Assembly: GCF_000166135.1 (NCBI RefSeq)
Contig: NC_014666.1
Location: forward strand, 8,308,001 to 8,372,000
DNA length: 64,000 nt
DNA from: Pseudofrankia inefficax
GTDB lineage: Bacteria; Actinomycetota; Actinomycetes; Frankiales; Frankiaceae
Direction of reading: 5' to 3'
The notes under the pieces: generated by a model
The model's input: the letters and a program-made list of their open reading frames with translations, nothing else
What the model was told of the DNA's origin: nothing
Databases searched by the model: none
Program-made: the position numbers and the translations under genes
Shown here: piece after piece, positions 7,380 through 14,562 of the stretch
Numbering within the stretch: the stretch's first letter is position 1
How the letters are laid out: each line of letters begins with the position of its first letter

Positions 7380-10016
7380 TCATCGCGTCGGCCGGTCAGG
7401 GTCGCGCCGGTCCGGGGGCGGCGGCCACCCGGTCACGTCCGGCCCCGGCTGGCGTCGCACGACCGTCTGTTCGTCGGCCCGGTCCGCGGGCCCACGTTCC
7501 GGGGAGCCACCCGGTCCAGATGTCGGGCCCTGCTGCCCGGCCACGGCGGCTGGCCTGCGCAGCCCACCCGACACCCCGACAGGGACCGGCTGCTCCGTCG
7601 CGTCCCCACCGGTCCGCCCCGGCCACTCGGACCGGGGCCGGGGCGCGGCGAACGACATCGGGCCGCGCATCCCGCGCGCCGCCAGCGGGACCGCCGGAAC
7701 CGGCCCACCCGGGCCCCACCCGACCGGGAGCAGCGGGCGGGGGTCGAGCAGCGCGCCGAGCCGACCGCGCGGTGGCACACCGTCCCGCAGCGCCGCTCGC
7801 AGCTCGTCGACACACAGCCAGGCGGCCACCGCGTCGTCCTCGGCGGCACCCAACGGCGAGTACAACGCCGCGTCGGCGAGCACCACGAACCGCTCCAGCG
7901 GACGGACGGCCGCGGCGAGGGCGGGCCGCTCGGCGAGCGCCCAGACCACCTCCCGCCGGGTCCAGGCCCTGGCCCTCGGCACGCCGTGCTCGCTGAGCCG
8001 GTCACGTACCTCCCGCCAGGCGCCCTCGACCCGTTCACCCGCATCGCCGCCGGACCGCCGGCGCCACCGGCGGCGCGCCTTCTCCACGGCGATCAGCAGC
8101 GGCACTCCGAGGATCACCGCGAGGGCCAGGACGGCGGCCAGGATCGGCCAGGCGAGCGCCAGACCGCCGCGCCCGCCGGAACCACCCTGGTCGGAGCCGT
8201 CGTCGATCGCCGGCGCGACCAGCGGCGGGGTGAGCGCGGAGCCGGCGGCCGGGGCGTTCTGCGTCCCGCCCGACGGGTTCGCCGGCGGCGGGGGCAGCAC
8301 CCTGCTCAGCTGGGTGGTGTCGGTCGGCTCGAACGGGACCCAGCCGATCCCGGCCAGCAGTACCTCCGGCCAGGCGTGGGCCTGCCCGGTCGTCACCTCG
8401 AAGGCGCCGTCCTTCGTCACCCGCTTGCTGTCGAGCAGGTAGCCGACGGCGACCCGGGTCGGGAGGCCCAGCGAACGGGCGAGCACGGCGAACGCGGTGG
8501 CGTGCTGCTCGGAGTAGCCGCGGCTGTCCCCCGGGTCCGTGCCGGCCAGCAGCCGGTCCAGCACGCCGTAGGAGTGGCCGGGGCTCGCGGACAGGTCGTA
8601 GGGGAAGCTCGCCTCGTCCCGCAGGAAGGCCTGCAGCGCGAGCAGCTTGTCGTACGGCCTGGCCGCGGTGGCGGTCGACCGGGCGGCGGTGTCCGGCAGG
8701 CTGCCGGGCAGGCCGGCCGGCAGCGTGAGGTAGCGGGCGGCCAGCGGCCCCGTGGCGGGCAGCGCCTTCTCGAGCTGGTCCCGGGTCGGGGCTGGGACCT
8801 GCGCGGTCAGCGCGTAACGGTCGCCGGCCCGGGGCCTCGTGAGCGCGACGAGCGCCCCGGACACCGGGTCGTACGCCGTCCCGGCCCAGCCGGCACCGGT
8901 CACGCTGGCCGGCGCGCCGAGCGTCGGCAACAGGTCACCATCGAGGCTGCCGAGCGTCACGTCGGCGCGGACGTCGACCTGCCCGACCGTCGAGACGACA
9001 GCGTTGCCGGCCGTCGGCGTCGGCAGCGTGCGGTCGACGAGAACGAAACGGCCGTCGTCGCCCCACGTCGCCCCGTCGAAGTCCCCCAGCTCGGCGACCC
9101 GCAGCCGGTCGGCCGGCGGCTTGCCGGACGCGGTCACGAGCCGGACCGTGAAGACGGCCCGCGCCGGGTTCTCCTCCAGCTGGTTGCGCACCCGTCCAAG
9201 CGGGTTGAGCAGGGCGACGTCCTGGACCGGCGGGTGGTAGTGATCGCGCGGGTCGAAACGGCCCCCGCCCGACGGGACGAGCGCGCCGGCGACCGTGGCG
9301 ACGGCGGCGACGACGAGGACCGCGAGCAGGCCGAACGCCGTTCCACCGGTGAGCCGGCGCGCCCCGGTCGAGCCAGCCCCGTCGGAGCCGGCCGGTGGCA
9401 GGACCGCGTCGGTCGCGCCGGGCAGGACGGGCCGCGCGGCCCGCAGCGCGGCCGCGGCCAGCACCAGCAGCGCGGCCGCGCCGGTGAGCAGGACCCGCGG
9501 GCCGCGAGCGCCGCCGCCGGCCTGCCCGACCAGGACGGTCAGACCGGCGAGCCCGAGCAGCGGCGCCAGGCCCGGCGCGAGTGGTTGCTCCGTGCGGACG
9601 GCCAGCGCCACGGCCGCGTAGGTCGTCACCCAGATGACCGCGGCCAGCGGGACCAGCAGGAGCGTGCTCGGCCGCGCCGGCAGCGCGACGCTCAGCAGCC
9701 GCGGCCAGCCCTCCCGCAACGCCCGCGTCGCCAGCCACGGCGAGTCGCCGGCAACGAGCGCGGCGACCGTCCCGAAGGCGAGCCCGGCGACGACTCCGAC
9801 GACGCAGATCAGTGACCCGCTCGCGACCCGGCGCGCGACGAACCACCCGGCGACCGCCGCGACGACGAGCGTGCCAGCCAGCGGCCCGAGGTACCCGGAC
9901 CCGTCGAACAGCGGCTTCGCCACGAACAGACTCGGCAGCCCGGCCAGGCTGACCAGCGCCGCCTGAGCCGCCTGCGCCCTCGGTGCCGGCGCGGGCCGGG
10001 CGGACGGACTCGTCAT
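7380..10016 (-). CDS. Transglutaminase-like membrane protein (copy B), DUF3488/TgpA type
   Basis: This is a complete 878-residue protein. A block of N-terminal hydrophobic segments (roughly residues 20-260) is followed by an extracytoplasmic region, a transglutaminase-like domain (about 470-570), a Pro-rich linker, one more membrane segment (near ALAWPILAAVLALAVILGVP) and an Arg-rich cytoplasmic tail ending in a DUF4129-like stretch (VWALAERPALAAAVRPLERF). The triad His547 (QAHAWPEV) and Asp566 (FEPTD) are conserved, but the position of the nucleophilic Cys is Ser502 (GYSEQH). The family partners with MoxR and DUF58 proteins, encoded just upstream. The start ATG at 10016 is 76 bp after the DUF58 stop. 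Catalytic competence is uncertain. Confidence 0.92.
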   Translation of the reverse strand: MTSPSARPAPAPRAQAAQAALVSLAGLPSLFVAKPLFDGSGYLGPLAGTLVVAAVAGWFVARRVASGSLICVVGVVAGLAFGTVAALVAGDSPWLATRALREGWPRLLSVALPARPSTLLLVPLAAVIWVTTYAAVALAVRTEQPLAPGLAPLLGLAGLTVLVGQAGGGARGPRVLLTGAAALLVLAAAALRAARPVLPGATDAVLPPAGSDGAGSTGARRLTGGTAFGLLAVLVVAAVATVAGALVPSGGGRFDPRDHYHPPVQDVALLNPLGRVRNQLEENPARAVFTVRLVTASGKPPADRLRVAELGDFDGATWGDDGRFVLVDRTLPTPTAGNAVVSTVGQVDVRADVTLGSLDGDLLPTLGAPASVTGAGWAGTAYDPVSGALVALTRPRAGDRYALTAQVPAPTRDQLEKALPATGPLAARYLTLPAGLPGSLPDTAARSTATAARPYDKLLALQAFLRDEASFPYDLSASPGHSYGVLDRLLAGTDPGDSRGYSEQHATAFAVLARSLGLPTRVAVGYLLDSKRVTKDGAFEVTTGQAHAWPEVLLAGIGWVPFEPTDTTQLSRVLPPPPANPSGGTQNAPAAGSALTPPLVAPAIDDGSDQGGSGGRGGLALAWPILAAVLALAVILGVPLLIAVEKARRRWRRRSGGDAGERVEGAWREVRDRLSEHGVPRARAWTRREVVWALAERPALAAAVRPLERFVVLADAALYSPLGAAEDDAVAAWLCVDELRAALRDGVPPRGRLGALLDPRPLLPVGWGPGGPVPAVPLAARGMRGPMSFAAPRPRSEWPGRTGGDATEQPVPVGVSGGLRRPAAVAGQQGPTSGPGGSPERGPADRADEQTVVRRQPGPDVTGWPPPPDRRDPDRPTR

Positions 10017-10092
10017 CGCGTGGACCTCCGGAGGAAGCCGACGGGCCCGGCGCCGCTCGCCCGCCGATGCCGGGCCGGCGACCGGGGCGCGT

Positions 10093-11238
10093 TCACCGGT
10101 GCGCCCTCGCGGCCCAGACGGCGGCGAACTCGTCGCTGGTACGCACGTTCACGACCATCGCCCCGCCCACCGGGCGGCCCGGCCGGCCGTAGATCTCGCC
10201 GACCTGTACGACGCTGACCATGGAGAACCGCTGCCGGACCGTCGACACCGCGGCCAGCTTCTCGGCCGGCGGCTGGCCGGTCACCACCCCGAGCACGCTG
10301 CCCGGCTGTCGCGGCGCCAGCCCCGGCAGGGCGGCCAGGCCCGGGTCGTCCGGGCTCGGCGCCACACCGGCGAGCAGGTCGAGCGCCGCGTCGACGGACT
10401 CGGCGCCCCGGCCGGCGGCGACCCGCTGGCCGCTGGAGGTGACCAGCTCGACCGGGAAGCCGTGGGTGCGACCGGACACGGCGAGCGAGGCGGCCACCCG
10501 GACCGCGTCCTCGAAGAAGTCCTCGGTGTAGGGCGCCGCCGAGGTGTCCAGCAGCACCATCATGGTCGGCTCGTTCGGCACCACGTTGTGCCGGACCATC
10601 AACGTTCTGGTCTTCGCGGTCGACGGCCAGTGCACCAGCCGCAGGTCGTCGCCGCGGGCGTACTCGCGCAGCGAGTGGAACGCGATGCCGCCCTGCGGGG
10701 CCGCGTTGGAGGTCGGCCCGTCCAGGTCGGGCGATCCGCCGGTCGGCAGCGGCGGGACGACGTGGACCCGCGGGCGCACCCGCAGGACCGAACGCTCCGG
10801 CCGGGTCTGGCCGACGTAGACCAGCCGCAGCGGGTCGCTGTGGCCGACGGTCAGCGGGCCCACCTCGAAGATCCCGCGTCGCCCGGTCGGGATCGGGTAG
10901 CCGCGCTCGGCCTGGCCGCCCGGCGCGAGGCTCGGGATCGCGACGCTCAGGGACTGCCCGGCGACCCGCTCGTCCGCGAGGATCGGCGGGCAGCGCCGCC
11001 GGGACACGTTGGTCACCGTGACGTAGCCGAACGCCGGCTCACCCTGGACGACCCGGGCCGGGCGCACCTCGCGGGCGATGGTGACGTCCGGGCTGAACAG
11101 CAGCCAGCCGCCGGCGACCAGCAGCGCGCAGAACGCCGCCGCCGCGATGACGATCAGCTCCGGGTAGTGCAGCGTCAGCCCGGCCGCCACGAAGGCGACC
11201 CCGACCACCGCGACGGCGATCCCGGACCTTGTGATCAT
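10093..11238 (-). CDS. DUF58 domain protein (copy B)
   Basis: At 381 residues it has exactly the same length as copy A and is similar throughout. Two N-terminal membrane segments are followed by the DUF58 motif LREYARGDD...HWPSTAKTRT (about 190-212) and the vWA-like LLDTSAAPYTEDF region (about 229-241). The start codon overlaps the MoxR stop (ATGA at 11235-11238), which implies translational coupling with the ATPase. In copy A this overlap has been replaced by a 61-bp gap. The likely role is membrane-bound partner of the MoxR ATPase; the molecular function is unknown. Confidence 0.92.
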   Translation of the reverse strand: MITRSGIAVAVVGVAFVAAGLTLHYPELIVIAAAAFCALLVAGGWLLFSPDVTIAREVRPARVVQGEPAFGYVTVTNVSRRRCPPILADERVAGQSLSVAIPSLAPGGQAERGYPIPTGRRGIFEVGPLTVGHSDPLRLVYVGQTRPERSVLRVRPRVHVVPPLPTGGSPDLDGPTSNAAPQGGIAFHSLREYARGDDLRLVHWPSTAKTRTLMVRHNVVPNEPTMMVLLDTSAAPYTEDFFEDAVRVAASLAVSGRTHGFPVELVTSSGQRVAAGRGAESVDAALDLLAGVAPSPDDPGLAALPGLAPRQPGSVLGVVTGQPPAEKLAAVSTVRQRFSMVSVVQVGEIYGRPGRPVGGAMVVNVRTSDEFAAVWAARAHR

Positions 11239-12218
11239 CGATAGGCTCGCTCACGGCCCGGCACGGGAACCGACGCGAGAATGCTGTCCAGGAGGCCGGC
11301 CGCGGTCACCCCGTTCAGCTCGGCCTCCGGACGCAGCAGCAGCCGGTGAGCCAGGACGAACGGGGCGAGCGCCTTCACGTCGTCCGGTGTGACGAAGGTG
11401 CGGCCGTCCGCGGCGGCGTGCGCCTGCGCGGCGGCGGCCAGCGCGATCCCGGCGCGCGGGCTCGCGCCCAGCCGCAGCTCGGCCAGCCGACGGGTGGCCG
11501 CGGTGATCGTCACGATGTAGTCGACGACGGCCGGCGTCAGGTGCACCCGACGGACCAGCGAGGTCATCCGCAGCACGTCCGCGCTGGACACCACCGGCTG
11601 TAGGTCGAGCACCGACTGGCCGGCGGACCGGTTGGCGACGATCTCGACCTCGGCGGCGTGGTCCGGGTAGCCGACCGACATCTTCATCATGAATCGGTCG
11701 ATCTGCGCCTCGGGCAGGTCGTAGGTGCCGCCGTGCTCGACCGGGTTCTGGGTGGCGATCACCAGGAACGGCCTCGGCACCGCGAACGTCGTCCCCTCGA
11801 CCGTGACCTGCCGCTCCTCCATGACCTCCAGCAGCGCCGACTGGGTCTTCGGCGAGGCCCGGTTCACCTCGTCGGCGAGCACGACGTTGCCGAAGATGGC
11901 ACCCGGCTGGAACTCGAAGTTCCGGGTGTCCTGGTTCCAGATCTGCACGCCGGTGATGTCGGTGGGCAGCAGGTCCGGGGTGCACTGGATGCGGCGCATG
12001 CTGCCCTCGATCGAGCTGGCCAGCGCCTTGGCGATCGATGTCTTGCCGACGCCGGGCACGTCGTCGACGAGGACGTGCCCCTCCGCCGCCAGGCAGAGCA
12101 CCGCGAGCCGCACTACATCCGTCTTGCCTCGGATGAGCCGCTCGATGTTGCGCACGATCCGGTCGCACTGCTCGGCGAACCAGCTGACGTCCTGCGCGGA
12201 CGCGGATTCCTCCACCAT
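11235..12218 (-). CDS. MoxR-family AAA+ ATPase (copy B)
   Basis: This MoxR ATPase of about 327 residues carries the DVPGVGKTS Walker A, VVLADEVNRASPKTQ Walker B, the IATQNPVEHGG sensor and EAQIDRF. The ATG at 12218 (MVEESAS) is chosen because a run of G (AGGGGGC) precedes it; the frame can be extended to a TTG at 12251, which is less likely. It differs from copy A mainly in the lid domain and lacks copy A's short LRLGVSPE duplication near residue 255. It is the first gene of the B cassette after the kinase at 12335-14284 and is coupled to DUF58 copy B. Confidence 0.94.
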   Translation of the reverse strand: MVEESASAQDVSWFAEQCDRIVRNIERLIRGKTDVVRLAVLCLAAEGHVLVDDVPGVGKTSIAKALASSIEGSMRRIQCTPDLLPTDITGVQIWNQDTRNFEFQPGAIFGNVVLADEVNRASPKTQSALLEVMEERQVTVEGTTFAVPRPFLVIATQNPVEHGGTYDLPEAQIDRFMMKMSVGYPDHAAEVEIVANRSAGQSVLDLQPVVSSADVLRMTSLVRRVHLTPAVVDYIVTITAATRRLAELRLGASPRAGIALAAAAQAHAAADGRTFVTPDDVKALAPFVLAHRLLLRPEAELNGVTAAGLLDSILASVPVPGRERAYR

Positions 12219-12334
12219 GCCCCCTGTTTGATGCCATGAGGTGAATCGCAAATTGCAGTGTTACCTATGGACATCCGGTTCTGTCCACCGGATGGCTTGA
12301 TTCGGCGCGCCGCCGGGCCGCCGGGCGCGGGCCG

Positions 12335-14284
12335 TCATCCGAGCAGGACCGCCGCCGCGATGGCCAGCAGAACCAGCACCGACACCCCGACCAGCACGGT
12401 CGTCGCGCGGCGCCGGCTGGCCCGGCGGTAGTCCTCGTCCTGGCTCGGGTTGAGGAAGAGCACCTCGCTGCCCGCCGTGGCCGGCCCTGGCGCCGGCGGC
12501 CTGGCGTGCACCGGGCCCGTGCCGCTCGGGCGGTCGCCGTCGCTCGGCCCGGCGGGCGGCGGCGTGGCTGGACCGCCCGCCGCGTAGCCAGGACTCGCCG
12601 CCTGGCGTGGCGGCTCCGTGCGATCGGTCGCGGCGCCGGGCGGCTGGGTGGGCAGGCCGGACTGGGTCCCGAGGTCCGGCGGCGGCGGCGCGGCCGCGGA
12701 CGGGTCCGTGGCCAGCGTCGGCAGCCCCGCCATCGGAGGCGCCGCTCGCGACCAGTCGACGGCCGGCCGAGCGGACGGGACCAGCGGCGGCTGGGCCGGT
12801 ACCCCGGCCGGAGGCACCACGGTCGAGGGTGCTGGCGGCACCGGGCCGGCGCCCCCGGCCGGCCGCCTGCGCTCCACCGGCACGGGCGCCATCCGACCGA
12901 CGGCGGCACCGGGCACGGGCGGGGCGGGCATCGGTCGCAGGCCACCCGGGGGTGCCACCACCGGCGCGGGCTCGCGGGCCCGTGCCGGCGGCGCGAGGGG
13001 CACCTGCCGTCCGGCCGGAGTCGCCGGGCGGCGTGCCGCGTCCACCGGCGGGTCCTGGGCGGGCGGCACCCGAGCCCGGTCCGGGATCGGCCCGGCTTCC
13101 GCCGGAACCCGGCCGGCGACCGGCCCCGCTTCGGCCGCGGCCTCGTCGGCGACCGGCCCGGCTTCGGCGGGAGCCCAGCCGGAGATCGGCGCGGCTTCGG
13201 CCGGGGGCACGGCGGTATCCGGTGCCGCGCGGGGTGGCTCGGGCGAGCCCGGCGGCGGCAGTGGGACCAGGCGCGCCGAGGCGGGCACGGCCACGGGCAC
13301 GGGCGAGGAGGAGCCGGCCGGGGGCACCGGAATGGACGCGGCCGGCCTGACGGGGACCCGGGAGGACGCGGGCCGGATCGGGACGGCCGCGCCGAGCTTG
13401 GGCCGCGCGGCGGCGTCCCGGACCTCGAGGTCGAGTGCGACCTCGATCCCCGCCCGGCCGAGCCAGCCGGGCCCGAGCGCGCTCGCGGCCGCGCTGGCGA
13501 GCTCCAGGGCGAACTGGCGGGCCGTCTGCTGGCGGCGTGCCGGCTCCTTCGCCAGCGCCCTGAGCACGACCTGGCCGACCTGCGGCGCGACTCCGTCCAA
13601 CGGCCGAGGCGGGGTGTAAAGGTGGAACTCGCGCAGCGTCTCGTAGGTGTTGGAACGGCCGCCCGACGGAGCCTTCCCGGTCAGGACCTCGTAGGTGACG
13701 ATGCCGAGCGCGTACACGTCGACCGTCCGGCGCAGCTCACCGGCGAGAAACTGCTCCGGGGCCATATAGCGCGGCGTGCCGGTGACCGTGCTCGTGAAGG
13801 CGGCGGTGTCCTGGAACGCCTTCGCGATTCCGAAGTCGGTGAGCTTCAATCGGCCGTCGGCGGCGAACAGCACGTTCTCCGGCTTCACGTCCCGGTGCAG
13901 CAGGCCACAGCCATGGGCGAACTCCAGGGCGCTGGCCACCGCCAAAGCGACAGCGCAGGCCCACTCCGGCCCCGCCCCTCCGGCATCGATCCGGGACCGC
14001 AGGCTGCCACCCGAGAGGAGCTCCATCACGATGAGCGCCATCTCGCCGGCAGGCACGAAATCGTGCACCTTCACGACGTGCGGATGGTCCAGCTCGGCGA
14101 GCATGAGCGCCTCGTTCTCGGCGTGCGCCCCACGCACCGAGACACCTGGCATCACCTTGACGGCGACGTCCCGTCGCAGCCGGTTCTTCGCGGCCAGGAC
14201 CATGCCGAACGCGCCCTGGCCGACCTGGGCGCCCAGCTCGTAGCCAGGAAGCGCGGCGGCTACCAGAGCCCGATCGACGATCAC
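12335..14284 (-). CDS. PknB-like Ser/Thr protein kinase with long Pro/Ala linker and membrane anchor
   Basis: This 649-residue kinase has an intact catalytic domain: GQGAFGMV (22-29), Lys43, HRD (130-132), DFG (150-152). It is followed by about 330 residues of Pro/Ala-rich, probably unstructured linker containing repeats of the AEAGPVA type, and a single C-terminal membrane segment (TVLVGVSVLVLLAIAAAVLLG). The start is GTG in VIVDRALVAAALPGY, matching the sister kinase. The gene is 116 bp upstream of MoxR copy B in the same direction. It is the longest of the three kinases; the catalytic domains are clearly paralogous while the linkers are unrelated in sequence. Confidence 0.93.
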   Translation of the reverse strand: MIVDRALVAAALPGYELGAQVGQGAFGMVLAAKNRLRRDVAVKVMPGVSVRGAHAENEALMLAELDHPHVVKVHDFVPAGEMALIVMELLSGGSLRSRIDAGGAGPEWACAVALAVASALEFAHGCGLLHRDVKPENVLFAADGRLKLTDFGIAKAFQDTAAFTSTVTGTPRYMAPEQFLAGELRRTVDVYALGIVTYEVLTGKAPSGGRSNTYETLREFHLYTPPRPLDGVAPQVGQVVLRALAKEPARRQQTARQFALELASAAASALGPGWLGRAGIEVALDLEVRDAAARPKLGAAVPIRPASSRVPVRPAASIPVPPAGSSSPVPVAVPASARLVPLPPPGSPEPPRAAPDTAVPPAEAAPISGWAPAEAGPVADEAAAEAGPVAGRVPAEAGPIPDRARVPPAQDPPVDAARRPATPAGRQVPLAPPARAREPAPVVAPPGGLRPMPAPPVPGAAVGRMAPVPVERRRPAGGAGPVPPAPSTVVPPAGVPAQPPLVPSARPAVDWSRAAPPMAGLPTLATDPSAAAPPPPDLGTQSGLPTQPPGAATDRTEPPRQAASPGYAAGGPATPPPAGPSDGDRPSGTGPVHARPPAPGPATAGSEVLFLNPSQDEDYRRASRRRATTVLVGVSVLVLLAIAAAVLLG

Positions 14285-14502
14285 GCCGATTACCGCTTCC
14301 TACGTCCTGCGCGGTCACGACCGCGACAACGCCCCCGTGCGTCGCGGTGGTTATTGTCGCAGACCCGCGGCCCCCGGCCGAGCCGGACGCACCGGGTTCA
14401 TACCACCAGCGGGCAATCCATGGGCTTCACGTCAGAAAACGAGCCCGAAACCAACGCCCCACCTGTCCGCCCCGGAGCCCTCCCTGTACTGGCCCGGCGA
14501 AC

Positions 14503-14553
14503 GCGCGGCCCGGCGGTCGCCTCGCTGGGGCGAGGAACATCGCCGGGCCGCGC
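14503..14553 (-). terminator. Nested hairpin after the GT39 gene
   Basis: GCGCGGCCCGGCG (14503-14515) is perfectly complementary to CGCCGGGCCGCGC (14541-14553). A smaller stem, CCTCGC/GCGAGG (14520-14525 with 14530-14535), lies inside the loop. It begins 10 bp past the stop at 14563 in the direction of the gene. This is a convincing transcription terminator structure without a T-run. Confidence 0.65.
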
Positions 14554-14562
14554 GAACCCAGG

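Noticed and set aside
5973-9815. Plus-strand open frame of 1280 codons
   Set aside because: It is Arg/Pro/Gly-rich without domain pattern and lies opposite two real genes with clear motifs (kinase and transglutaminase-like protein). Long antisense frames are common in very GC-rich DNA.
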